From Verrucomicrobiia bacterium (lineage in GTDB: Bacteria > Verrucomicrobiota > Verrucomicrobiia > Limisphaerales > JADLHS01), in NCBI GenBank assembly GCA_011525685.1, contig WYBW01000009.1, positions 1 through 64,000 on the forward strand: DNA of 64,000 bases. Direction: 5' to 3'. The notes beneath the pieces are model-generated. The model was given only the letters and a program-made list of their open reading frames with translations, searched no databases and was not told the DNA's origin. The position numbers and the translations under genes are program-made. Of the stretch, positions 42,596 to 51,059 are shown piece by piece; the first letter of the stretch is position 1; each line of letters opens with the position of its first letter.

Positions 42596-44821
42596 ATGAC
42601 GCGCGGCAAACCCATCTGGCTCGTGCCATTGTTCCTGGCCCTGCTGGTCGGCGGGGCGGGCTGGTGGGCCGACCGCCAGTTGCGCCGCACGATTCAACAG
42701 GAACTGCGCGGCGATTTGCAGTCCACCCTCGAAGCCAACGTCACCGCGCTGGAAATCTGGATGGAAAACCAGCAGCGCATCGCCGCCGCCCTGGCCGGCG
42801 AACCGCGCTTCCGGGCCGTGGCGCTCGAATTGTTCGAGCGTTCCGCCACCGGCCTGACGAACCGCACCGCGTTCGCCGAGTGGTCGCGGCAGGCGATTGC
42901 CCGCGAACAACTGGCGGACCGGTTGCGCACGCTCGGCTACGGCATGGCGCACCTGGTCAGCACCAATCTTACGGTGATCGCCGACACGGGACGTGGTCGC
43001 GGCCGCTTGGGCGAACAGGTGTTCGAGGAATTGCAGTCGAAGTATCAGGAGTTGTTCGCCACCGGAGAGCCGATCCTCATCACCCCGTTCAAGCTCAGAC
43101 CTCCGGAGAACCAGCGCCGCCCACCGCCGCCACCCGGCGAGGGACCTCCTCCTGTCAGGTTCGGGCCTCGCCTGGACGGCACCAACGCTCCCGGGACAAC
43201 GCGCCGGGAATTCCGTCCCTTCCGCGATCTGGCCGTCATGCAGGTGTCGGCGCCGGTGAAGGACGACCAGGGCCACACCCGCGGCGCGCTTTCGCTCCTC
43301 CTGAATCCGGACGCGGAATTCTCCCGCATCCTTTCGGTGGCGCGCTCGGACGAATCCGGCGAAACCTTCGCCTTCGACGCGGATGGCCTCATGATTTCCA
43401 AAAGTCGCTTCGACGAACAGTTGAAGAAACTCGGGCTCTTGAAGGACGAGCCGGGAACCGTCTCGGCGTTGACACTCCAATTGCGCGACCCGGGCGGCGA
43501 TTTGACACGAGGCTTCGAGGCCGGCACGAATTCCACCTGGCCGCTCATCCACATGGTCGAACAGGCCATCGCTGGCGGCGCCGGCGTGGAGGTCGAGCCG
43601 TTCCGGGATTATCGCGGCGTGCCGACGGTGGGCGCGTGGCGCTGGCTGCCGAAATACAGTTTCGGCGTGGGCACCAAACTGGACGCCCGCGAAGCCTACC
43701 GGCCCCTGCGCCTGGTGCGGAACGTGTTCTCGATCCTGTTTCTGCTGCTGATCCTGTCGTCAGTGGTGATTCTGCTGTTGTCCTTTCTGCAAGTGGTCTG
43801 GCGGCGACGGGTGACGGAGGCGGAATTGAAGGCGCGGCAACTCGGCCAATACCAGCTTTCGGAGAAGATTGGCGCGGGCGGCATGGGCGTGGTTTACAAG
43901 GCTCATCACGCATTGCTGCGACGTGAGACGGCCATCAAATTGTTGCTGCCGGACAGGGCGGATCGCGACGCCATCGCGCGCTTCGAGCAGGAGGTCCGCC
44001 TGACCTGTCGCCTGACGCACCCGAACACGATCCAGGTCTTCGATTACGGCCACACGCCCGACGGGATCTTCTACTACGCGATGGAATATCTCGACGGATT
44101 GAACCTGCACGACTTGGTTCATCGCTACGGTCCGCAGCCGCAGGAGCGCGTGGTCCACATCCTCCGGCAAATCTGCGAATCACTGACCGAGGCGCACGGC
44201 GTGGGCCTGATTCATCGCGACATCAAGCCGGCGAACGTCTTTCTGTGCGACCGCGGCGGTGTGCCGGACATTGTGAAGGTGCTCGATTTCGGCTTGGTGA
44301 AACAGATCAACGTCCAGGCGGACCAACCCGTCCTGCTGGAAACACCCGGCGCGGATGGCATCGTGGGCACGCCCAACTTCATCGCGCCGGAAGCCATCCG
44401 CGACTGCAACCAGGCTGACGCGCGCAGCGACATTTATTCACTGGGCGCGCTGGGTTATTTCCTGCTGACCGGCAAGGAGGTTTTCGACGGCGACACCATC
44501 GCGGAACTGTGCCGCAAGCATTTGGACGAGCTTCCCGAGCCGCCCGGAAAGCGCGCGGGAAAGGCCATTGCTCCGGAACTGGAAACACTGTTGATGCGCT
44601 GCCTCGAGAAAAACCCGGCCGCCCGACCGCAATCCGCGGCTGAAATGTCGGAGCTATTGAGCGCGTGCCGGCTGCCCGAGGTTTGGACGCGGGAACGGCG
44701 TGCGGCTTGGTGGACCGAACATCGCCAGAAGACCACCACCCTGATCGAACCCGTCTTCCAAGCTGAGCCGGCCCAGAGCCCCAAGACTGTGAGGATTGAA
44801 TTTGCCGATCGCACACCTTGA
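42596..44821 (+). CDS. Transmembrane receptor Ser/Thr kinase with outer sensor domain
   Basis: 741 residues, with sensor first and kinase last. TM1 is at ~7-20 (IWLVPLFLALLVGGAG), followed by a ~355-residue outer domain with a cache-like shape (LSLLLNPDAEFSRILSVARS, TFAFDADGLMISKS). TM2 is near 381-405 (SILFLLLILSSVVILLLSFL). The kinase follows: IGAGGMGVVYKAHHALLRRE with the Gly loop, then EYLDGLNLHDL, HRDIKPANVFL and KVLDFGL. All catalytic motifs are intact. A Pro-rich loop (RRPPPPPGEGPPP) lies in the outer domain. The outer domain probably binds a small ligand, as dCache does in histidine kinases. It lies 288 bp after the DUF1552 gene. Confidence 0.9.
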   Translation: MTRGKPIWLVPLFLALLVGGAGWWADRQLRRTIQQELRGDLQSTLEANVTALEIWMENQQRIAAALAGEPRFRAVALELFERSATGLTNRTAFAEWSRQAIAREQLADRLRTLGYGMAHLVSTNLTVIADTGRGRGRLGEQVFEELQSKYQELFATGEPILITPFKLRPPENQRRPPPPPGEGPPPVRFGPRLDGTNAPGTTRREFRPFRDLAVMQVSAPVKDDQGHTRGALSLLLNPDAEFSRILSVARSDESGETFAFDADGLMISKSRFDEQLKKLGLLKDEPGTVSALTLQLRDPGGDLTRGFEAGTNSTWPLIHMVEQAIAGGAGVEVEPFRDYRGVPTVGAWRWLPKYSFGVGTKLDAREAYRPLRLVRNVFSILFLLLILSSVVILLLSFLQVVWRRRVTEAELKARQLGQYQLSEKIGAGGMGVVYKAHHALLRRETAIKLLLPDRADRDAIARFEQEVRLTCRLTHPNTIQVFDYGHTPDGIFYYAMEYLDGLNLHDLVHRYGPQPQERVVHILRQICESLTEAHGVGLIHRDIKPANVFLCDRGGVPDIVKVLDFGLVKQINVQADQPVLLETPGADGIVGTPNFIAPEAIRDCNQADARSDIYSLGALGYFLLTGKEVFDGDTIAELCRKHLDELPEPPGKRAGKAIAPELETLLMRCLEKNPAARPQSAAEMSELLSACRLPEVWTRERRAAWWTEHRQKTTTLIEPVFQAEPAQSPKTVRIEFADRTP

Positions 44822-44936
44822 CCGGGTCCGCCGACGGCATGGTTCAGGCAGTCGGTTTCGGCCACTGGAAGCACCATCCTGCCCCCGCGCCACCCTTGAT
44901 TGAGCCAGTCGGAAGTCCTCTGGATGCCGCGAACGA

Positions 44937-46040
44937 TCAAATATTCTCCGCAATGCTCGGCGGGGGTTGGTAGGCGCTTTGTCGCTCCGGCGGAAGGGCG
45001 CTCTCCTCGGCGGCCAGGACCCGGTAGTTGCGAATTTGAAGGGACACGGCCTTTCCGTCCTCCAAGCCCAATTGCGCGTATTCCTCCTTGGTCATGCGGC
45101 TGCGCAACACAAGTCCCGAGCCCAGCTCAAATTCCAGGCGCAGCATGATGCCCAAGAAATACGTCCGGATCAAAACGGCCCGATAAGGATACAGATTCAC
45201 GTCCGGGGAAACCTGCACGGCATAGGGCCGGAAACCAATCCGCAGCCGGGCGCCGTCCGGCTGGTCGCCCGCGGCGAATTGCAGCTCGCCCACCCGGGCC
45301 ACGCCATCTTTCACCTCCGCTTCGAGCACGTTCATCACGCCCACGAACCGCGCCACGAATTCATTGGCCGGTTGCTCATAAACTTCACGGGGCGTGCCAA
45401 GCTGTTCGAGATCGCCCTTGGAAAAAATCACGATGCGATTCGAAACCTCCATCGCCTCCTCCTGGTCGTGCGTGACGAAAATGGTCGTCACGCTCAGTTC
45501 ATGATGCAGCGTAACCAGCCATTCGCGCAGCTCCTGTCGAATCTTGGCGTCCACGGCGCCGAACGGTTCGTCCAACAGCAGCACGCTGGGTTTGGGCGCG
45601 AGGGCGCGGGCGATGGCCACGCGCTGGCGTTGACCGCCGGAGAGTTGATGGGCGTAACGTTTCTCCAGTCCTTCCAGTCCCAGCAGCTTCACCAACTCGG
45701 CCACGCGCGCCTTGATGTCACGGCGTTTCCATTTCTTGATCTTGAGGCCGAAGGCGATGTTCTTGAACACGTTCATGTTCTTGAACAGGGCGTAATTCTG
45801 GAACACGAAACCAATGTTGCGTTGTTGCACGGAGAGGTCGTTCACCCGCTGGCCTTGGATGAAAATGTCCCCGGAGGTGGGCTCTTCCAGGCCGGCGATC
45901 ATGCGCAACACGGTGGTCTTGCCGCCGCCACTGGGCCCGAGCAGCGCCATCAACTCGCCCTCCTTCACGGAAAAGGAGACGTTGTTGACGGCGGCCACCG
46001 CGCCAAACTGCTTGGTGATGTTTCTCAGTTCGATGCTCAT
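44937..46040 (-). CDS. cysA: Sulfate ABC transporter ATP-binding protein
   Basis: 367 residues from the ATG at 46040 (MSIELRNITKQFG); the longer frame runs into cysW. Walker A is GPSGGGKT (35-42), where most CysA have GPSGSGKT. The signature LSGGQRQRVAIARALAPKPS is followed by Walker B VLLLDEPFGAVD and THDQEEAMEVS, with a TOBE-like C-terminus (RLRIGFRPYAVQVSPD). It powers sulfate or thiosulfate import. The start overlaps the stop of cysW (ATGA). Last gene of the sbp-cysTWA operon. Confidence 0.93.
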   Translation of the reverse strand: MSIELRNITKQFGAVAAVNNVSFSVKEGELMALLGPSGGGKTTVLRMIAGLEEPTSGDIFIQGQRVNDLSVQQRNIGFVFQNYALFKNMNVFKNIAFGLKIKKWKRRDIKARVAELVKLLGLEGLEKRYAHQLSGGQRQRVAIARALAPKPSVLLLDEPFGAVDAKIRQELREWLVTLHHELSVTTIFVTHDQEEAMEVSNRIVIFSKGDLEQLGTPREVYEQPANEFVARFVGVMNVLEAEVKDGVARVGELQFAAGDQPDGARLRIGFRPYAVQVSPDVNLYPYRAVLIRTYFLGIMLRLEFELGSGLVLRSRMTKEEYAQLGLEDGKAVSLQIRNYRVLAAEESALPPERQSAYQPPPSIAENI

Positions 46041-46954
46041 TCTGGTTGGCGGCCCACGGCGGCTTCCGTTGCGGACACCTGGGCATTCTGATATTCCCGC
46101 TGCTGCTTCCATTCCAGCAGCGTTTTGAGACCCAACGTCACCAGCGCCAGCAACGCCAGCAGACTGGCCACCGCGAATGCCGCCGGGCCTTGATACTCGT
46201 TGTAGAGCTTTTCGACGTGCAAGGGCATGGTGTTCGTGACGCCCGAGACGTGGCCGCTCACGACCGAAACCGCGCCGAATTCGCCCATCGCGCGCGCGTT
46301 GCACAGGATGATGCCATAAAGCAATCCCCACTTCACGCTCGGCAAAGTCACGTGCCAAAAGGTCCGCCAGGCGCCCGCGCCCAGGGTCAAGGCGGCTTCC
46401 TCCTGCTCGCGGCCCGTCGCCTGCATCACGGGAATCAACTCGCGCGCGACAAACGGGAACGTGACAAAGATGGTGGCCAGCGCAATCCCGGGCACGGCAA
46501 AGATGATCTGGATGTCGTGCCGGTCCAGCCACGGGCCGAGATAACCCTGCAAGCCGAACATGATCACGTAGATCAACCCGGCCACCACCGGCGAAACGGC
46601 GAACGGCAGATCAATGAGGGTGATCAGCAGTGATTTGCCGCGGAACTCGAACTTGGCGATGGCCCAAGCCGCGCAGACGCCGAACAGCGTGTTCAGCGGC
46701 ACGACGATGGCGGCGATTTGCAGCGTCAGTTTGATCGCCGCGAGACTGTCGGGTTCGCGCAGCGACGCCCAATACAACTGCCAGCCCTTGGCCAGCGCCT
46801 GCGCGAACACGTTGATCAACGGCAGCAGCAGAAAGACCGCGAGAAACAGCCCGCACACGCCGACGAGCAGACCTTTGACCAGCGGCGATTCTTCCGTGCC
46901 GCGCTGGGACTTGGCGGTGGCGTCGCGATTCATTCTGGAAACATTGCCGCCCAT
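46037..46954 (-). CDS. cysW: Sulfate ABC transporter permease CysW
   Basis: 305 residues from the ATG at 46954, 2 bp after the cysT stop; the longer frame would overlap cysT. Six membrane segments, with the permease EAA loop ATGREQEEAALTLGAGAWRT that contacts CysA. ARAMGEFGAVSVVSGHVSGV is typical of CysW. It forms the sulfate channel with CysT. Coupled to cysA by a 4-bp overlap. Confidence 0.93.
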   Translation of the reverse strand: MGGNVSRMNRDATAKSQRGTEESPLVKGLLVGVCGLFLAVFLLLPLINVFAQALAKGWQLYWASLREPDSLAAIKLTLQIAAIVVPLNTLFGVCAAWAIAKFEFRGKSLLITLIDLPFAVSPVVAGLIYVIMFGLQGYLGPWLDRHDIQIIFAVPGIALATIFVTFPFVARELIPVMQATGREQEEAALTLGAGAWRTFWHVTLPSVKWGLLYGIILCNARAMGEFGAVSVVSGHVSGVTNTMPLHVEKLYNEYQGPAAFAVASLLALLALVTLGLKTLLEWKQQREYQNAQVSATEAAVGRQPE

Positions 46955-46956
46955 GG

Positions 46957-47781
46957 TCAGGTTTGATAACGGCTGGCCCACCGTTCCAGCAGGTTGATGG
47001 TGATGAGCAACAGGAAGGAAACGACCAGCAACACCACCGCCAGCGCCATGGCCGCGGTGTAATCGTATTCCTCCAGCCGAATCACGATGAGCAGCGGAGC
47101 GATTTCCGACTCGTACGGCTTGTTGCCCGCGATGAAAATCACCGAGCCGTACTCCCCGATGGCGCGCGCGAACGCCAGGGCGAAACCCGTGATGATGGCC
47201 GGCAACAAGGTCGGGGCCACGATCGAGAAGAACGTGCGCAACCGGCCCGCTCCCAGAGTGGCTGCGGCTTCCTCGACCTCGCGCTCGAAGCTCTCCAGCA
47301 CGGGTTGCAGCGTCCGCACCACGAAGGGCAGGCCGATGAAGGTCAGCGCGATCACCACCCCCAACGGCGTGAAGGAGCCTTTGATCCCCATCGGCACCAG
47401 GAACTGTCCCAGCCAGCCATTCGCCGCAAACAAGTTGGAGAGCGTCAGGCCCGCCACGGCCGTGGGCAGCGCGAAGGGAAAGTCCACCAGCGCGTCGAAG
47501 AACCGTTTGCCGGGGAATTCATAACGCACCAGCACCCAGGCCACGATGGTCCCGAAGACTGCGTTGATTGACGCGCCAATGAGCGACGCCCCGAACGTGA
47601 GTTTGTAGGCCGCGAGCGCGCGGTCGGCCGTGGCCAGCCGCCAGAAATCCGCCCACGACATTTCCAGCGTGCGCAGGAAGAGGCCGCCGATCGGGATGAG
47701 CACGATGACGCTCAAGTACAGAATCGTGCAGCCCATCGTCAGGCCGAATCCCGGCAGCGGATTGTGGCGTTTGGCGATCAT
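46957..47781 (-). CDS. cysT: Sulfate ABC transporter permease CysT
   Basis: 274 residues, six membrane segments. The EAA loop is SFEREVEEAAATLGAGRLRT, and AFARAIGEYGSVIFIAGNKP is the CysT/CysU signature. It pairs with CysW in the membrane. Upstream is a GpgS-like glycosyltransferase gene, with the binding-protein gene before that. Confidence 0.93.
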   Translation of the reverse strand: MIAKRHNPLPGFGLTMGCTILYLSVIVLIPIGGLFLRTLEMSWADFWRLATADRALAAYKLTFGASLIGASINAVFGTIVAWVLVRYEFPGKRFFDALVDFPFALPTAVAGLTLSNLFAANGWLGQFLVPMGIKGSFTPLGVVIALTFIGLPFVVRTLQPVLESFEREVEEAAATLGAGRLRTFFSIVAPTLLPAIITGFALAFARAIGEYGSVIFIAGNKPYESEIAPLLIVIRLEEYDYTAAMALAVVLLVVSFLLLITINLLERWASRYQT

Positions 47782-47917
47782 CTGGCACGCGCCGAAGCAC
47801 GACCTCGGCCAGGTTGGAAGTTCGGTTTCACCGGGAAGGAAAGATCAGCACCAGCGACTTTCCTCACAGGGTCGCCGGACCTCGACACCAGGCAGCAGGG
47901 CGAGAGGGGAGCACGTC

Positions 47918-49135
47918 TCATGCAGGAGAAGCGGGCGAGGGCTGCGCTTGCGCCTCGAAGGCGCCGACCAGTTCCGGCAGCACGCCCTCCAACGCCACTT
48001 CGATGCGCCGCCATTCGGGAATCAACGGCGAGCCAAACAGATGATCCTGGTATTCGGCGAACGCGCGATCCAGCGCGCCGGCAAAGGCCTCGATCAATCC
48101 CAGTTCCTGGTGCCGGTCGAACTTGGGCAGGCTGTTCATCTCTGCGTGGGATTCATAGATGCGCACATAGCTCCGCGCGTTGGCCAGATAGGTGTGCTTG
48201 AGGGTGCGCAGAAAGTCGTGGGTCAGGATCGAACCTTCCGCCGAGAGCCGCGTGAAAAACGTTCGCGCAATATCCGAAACCATCTTTTGCAATCCAGTGT
48301 TGGCGTCCTCGCCCACGTCCTGATGCTTGTGATCGTAGCGCCCCGTGATCTCCACCTGGCAGATGCGGTGCGGCCGCGTGATGCGATACATCTCCGCCAG
48401 CACGCCCACCTCGATGCCCCAATCCGAGGGAAAGAGCAAATCCGTCGCGAGGCTGGAAAACGTGGCGAACTCGCCGGACAGCGGGTAACGGAAGTCGCTC
48501 ATGTATTCGAGGAAGTCCAGTTTACCCAGCACGTCGCGCAGGGCCTTGACGAACGGAAAGTAGAACAGCCGGGCCACCCGCCCATGCAGGCGATCCGAGT
48601 ACCGGGCGTAGAAGCCCTTGGCGAATTGATAGCGCAGATGCACCACCGGATAGAGCAAGCGAAGCAGGAAACCGCGGTCGTAGGTCAGGATGTCGGCGTC
48701 GTGAAATGCCAGCACGGAAACCTCCGCTTTGCCCAACGCATAGCCCAGGGCGGTCCACACGGCACGGCCCTTGCCCCGCGCTCCCAACGGCAGGACCTGT
48801 CCGATCTTGTCCAGCACCGCTTGAACGGCGGGCGCGTCGTTCCAGAGCAGTGCGCCCTTTTCACCCAGCGGTTTCACGATCTCTCGCGCCTGCCCGAACT
48901 GTTCCTCGCTGCTGCGATCCAGGCTGATATAGACCCGCTTGACGAAGTGCATCCCGGCCAGTTCGGCGATGATGTGCTGCATGGCCGGCGACGACAGATC
49001 ACTAAACAATGCGGGAATGATGACGCCGATCGGCGCGCGGCGCGCGGTGCGGACGATGCTCTTCTCCATGCGTGCCAGATCTTCATCCTTGAGCAAGGTC
49101 AAGGTCGGCACCACGTTCTGTTGAAAATCAGCCAT
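47918..49135 (-). CDS. GpgS-like glycosyltransferase (GT81 type)
   Basis: 405 residues. GT-A fold: VGIIPAL-like start (IGVIIPALFSDLSSPAMQHI), LGARGKGRAVWTALGYALGK then VLAFHDADILTYDRG with the DAD metal motif, and EVGVLAEMYRITRPHRICQV with YDHKHQDVGE after it. This is the pattern of glucosyl-3-phosphoglycerate synthases, which make a precursor of the compatible solute glucosylglycerate from an NDP-sugar and 3-phosphoglycerate. Family is firm; the exact donor and acceptor are not. It is embedded between sbp and cysT on the same strand, an unusual place, and no phosphatase (GpgP) gene follows. Confidence 0.8.
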   Translation of the reverse strand: MADFQQNVVPTLTLLKDEDLARMEKSIVRTARRAPIGVIIPALFSDLSSPAMQHIIAELAGMHFVKRVYISLDRSSEEQFGQAREIVKPLGEKGALLWNDAPAVQAVLDKIGQVLPLGARGKGRAVWTALGYALGKAEVSVLAFHDADILTYDRGFLLRLLYPVVHLRYQFAKGFYARYSDRLHGRVARLFYFPFVKALRDVLGKLDFLEYMSDFRYPLSGEFATFSSLATDLLFPSDWGIEVGVLAEMYRITRPHRICQVEITGRYDHKHQDVGEDANTGLQKMVSDIARTFFTRLSAEGSILTHDFLRTLKHTYLANARSYVRIYESHAEMNSLPKFDRHQELGLIEAFAGALDRAFAEYQDHLFGSPLIPEWRRIEVALEGVLPELVGAFEAQAQPSPASPA

Positions 49136-49342
49136 GACAGTGAATATCAGCGTGCGTCCGCCGGACGCTTTCGGTTCTGCCCGTCAGCCAAGCGTGCTGC
49201 AAGACTAGCTTTTCGTCGCTCGTCCGCACAACCCCAGAATGGGGCGAGCGACGCACAGGTTCCGGATCATGATGATTGCTGCGTCAGAATTGGCGCGGTG
49301 GCGAATTGTGAACCGGGCTGTGCCCGGAGCGACGAACTGCGA

Positions 49343-50362
49343 TCACGGTTTGTAGATTCTGTCAAACGATCCACCCTCGGTGAAGTGATCGCGGTGCGCC
49401 TGCTGCCAGCCGCCGAACATTTCGGCGACCGTGAACAGTTCCAGCCTTGGAAACGTGTCCGTGTGTTTCGCCGCGACGGACTCCAAAGTCGGCCGGTAGA
49501 AATGCTTGGCGGCGATTTCCTGGCCCGTCTCGGAATAGAGATACTCCAGGTAAGCCCGGGCCACGTCCGCCGTGCCTTTGCGGTTCACATTCCGATCAAT
49601 CACCGCCACGGCCGGCTCGGCCAGGATGCTGACGGTAGGCATGACGATTTCAAATTGACCGGGGTTGGTTTTCCGCGTCACGAGCAACAGCTCATTTTCC
49701 CAGTTGATGAGCACGTCGCCAATGCCGCGCTCAATGAATGTGGTGGTGGCGCCGCGGGCGCCGGAATCGAGCACTGGAACATTCTTGTAGAGTTTGGCGA
49801 CGTATTCCTGCGCCTTTTTCTGGTCGTTTTGGTTCGCCTTCAACGCATAACCCCAAGCAGCCAGATAATTCCATCGCGCCACCCCGGAAGTTTTCGGATT
49901 GGGCGTGACGACGGAAATCCCTGGTTTGACCAGATCATCCCAGTCCTTGATGTCTTTCGGATTTCCTTTGCGAACCAGGAAACCGAGGGTCGAAACATAG
50001 GGTGAACTATTCCCGGGGAGGCGTTGCTGCCAGTCGGGGGGCAATGCCTTCGACCTCTCCGCGATGGCGTCAATGTCGTAGGCCAGCGCCAGGGTCACCA
50101 CGTCGGCCCGCAAACCGTCAATGACCGAACGCGCCTGTTTGCTGGAGCCGCCGTGGGATTGTTTGACGGTGACAGTGTCGCCGGTCTTTTCCTTCCAATG
50201 TTTCGCGAACGCGGCGTTGAATTCGAGATAGAGTTCCCGGGTCGGGTCGTATGAAACGTTCAGCAGAGTGACGTCTCTCGCACCACCTGAACTCGCTGCG
50301 GCGATGCCCAACGCACTCACCAAAAAAAACGTCTTCAGATTCACGCCCGTAAAGCACTTCAT
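49343..50362 (-). CDS. sbp: Sulfate-binding protein of ABC transporter
   Basis: 339 residues. A signal peptide ([16 protein letters not shown]) is followed by [40 protein letters not shown] and [17 protein letters not shown], the classic Sbp sequence. [20 protein letters not shown] and WENE also match. It captures sulfate or thiosulfate in the periplasm for CysTWA. It is the first gene of the operon, divergent from an Rrf2 regulator, with a strong palindrome in the shared promoter region. Confidence 0.95.
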   Translation of the reverse strand: MKCFTGVNLKTFFLVSALGIAAASSGGARDVTLLNVSYDPTRELYLEFNAAFAKHWKEKTGDTVTVKQSHGGSSKQARSVIDGLRADVVTLALAYDIDAIAERSKALPPDWQQRLPGNSSPYVSTLGFLVRKGNPKDIKDWDDLVKPGISVVTPNPKTSGVARWNYLAAWGYALKANQNDQKKAQEYVAKLYKNVPVLDSGARGATTTFIERGIGDVLINWENELLLVTRKTNPGQFEIVMPTVSILAEPAVAVIDRNVNRKGTADVARAYLEYLYSETGQEIAAKHFYRPTLESVAAKHTDTFPRLELFTVAEMFGGWQQAHRDHFTEGGSFDRIYKP

Positions 50363-50429
50363 GACTCGGAGACCTGATTCAGTCAGCTCTCGTTTGAACT
50401 CTAATCCAATGCCATACTAAATCAATGTA

Positions 50430-50452
50430 TATTTACAAGATGCTTGTAAATA
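50430..50452. promoter_or_regulatory. Perfect 10-3-10 palindrome, likely Rrf2 operator
   Basis: TATTTACAAG-ATG-CTTGTAAATA is an exact inverted repeat in the 154-bp gap between sbp and the rrf2 gene, 68 bp upstream of sbp and 65 bp upstream of rrf2. It is AT-rich in a GC-rich genome. A possible plus-strand promoter, TTTACA (50432-50437) 16 bp from TTAACT (50454-50459), overlaps it. Its symmetry and place suit a dimeric regulator acting on both genes. Confidence 0.7.
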
Positions 50453-50516
50453 GTTAACTACAAGATTCAAGATCCAATACTTGACTCGGTGAATAGAGGT
50501 TGTTAAATGGGCGGAG

Positions 50517-50984
50517 ATGAAGCTGACCGTTCGAGGCGAATACGCGTTGCGAGCCTTGTTGGTGCTGGGGAGAGATTACCTTGAGGACGACTCCGTGGTC
50601 CGAATCCAGGCCATCGCTGATCAACAGAGCATCCCAAAGCGGTTTCTCGAGCAAATCCTCAACGACCTTAAATCCGCCGGGGTGGTGGAAAGCAAGCGGG
50701 GCGTGGCTGGGGGGTATCGGCTGCGCCGCCCTCCGCAGCAAATCACGCTGGCCGAGATCGTCCGGCACGTGGACGGCCCGCTGGCGCCGGTCAGTTGTGT
50801 GAGTGAGCGATACTACGAAAAGTGCTCGTGCCCGGATGAAGCCCGTTGTCCGATTCGCAGCGTGATGAAGGAAGTGCGGGAAGCCACGGTGAAGATTCTG
50901 GAAAACGTCACGGTCGCCGACCTGTGCGAGCGCTGGCGCAAGCTGCGCCAGGAACCGGGCGGGCCGTTTGATTTTATCATCTGA
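50517..50984 (+). CDS. Rrf2-family transcriptional regulator with Cys cluster
   Basis: 155 residues. Winged helix near the N-terminus (LTVRGEYALRALLVLG, IQAIADQQSIPKRFLEQILN, GVAGGYRLRR). Cys94, Cys103, Cys105 and Cys111 (SCVSERYYEKCSCPDEARC) form the cluster that binds Fe-S in IscR-type members; CymR, the sulfur-metabolism regulator of Gram-positives, has no such cluster. The position next to sbp-cysTWA and the palindrome between them argue that it controls sulfate uptake, sensing sulfur status through an Fe-S cluster or Cys thiols. This is inference. Confidence 0.88.
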   Translation: MKLTVRGEYALRALLVLGRDYLEDDSVVRIQAIADQQSIPKRFLEQILNDLKSAGVVESKRGVAGGYRLRRPPQQITLAEIVRHVDGPLAPVSCVSERYYEKCSCPDEARCPIRSVMKEVREATVKILENVTVADLCERWRKLRQEPGGPFDFII

Positions 50985-51059
50985 CCGGAAAGAGCCCCCG
51001 GCGGGACCATCTTTTTCGTTTCGCTCCGCCGCAGAGAGCAGCGCAAGGACGCTGCCCCA

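Noticed and set aside
41840..43552. 570-residue minus-strand frame across DUF1552 and kinase genes
   Set aside because: Crosses two well-supported plus-strand genes and the gap between them; no motif.
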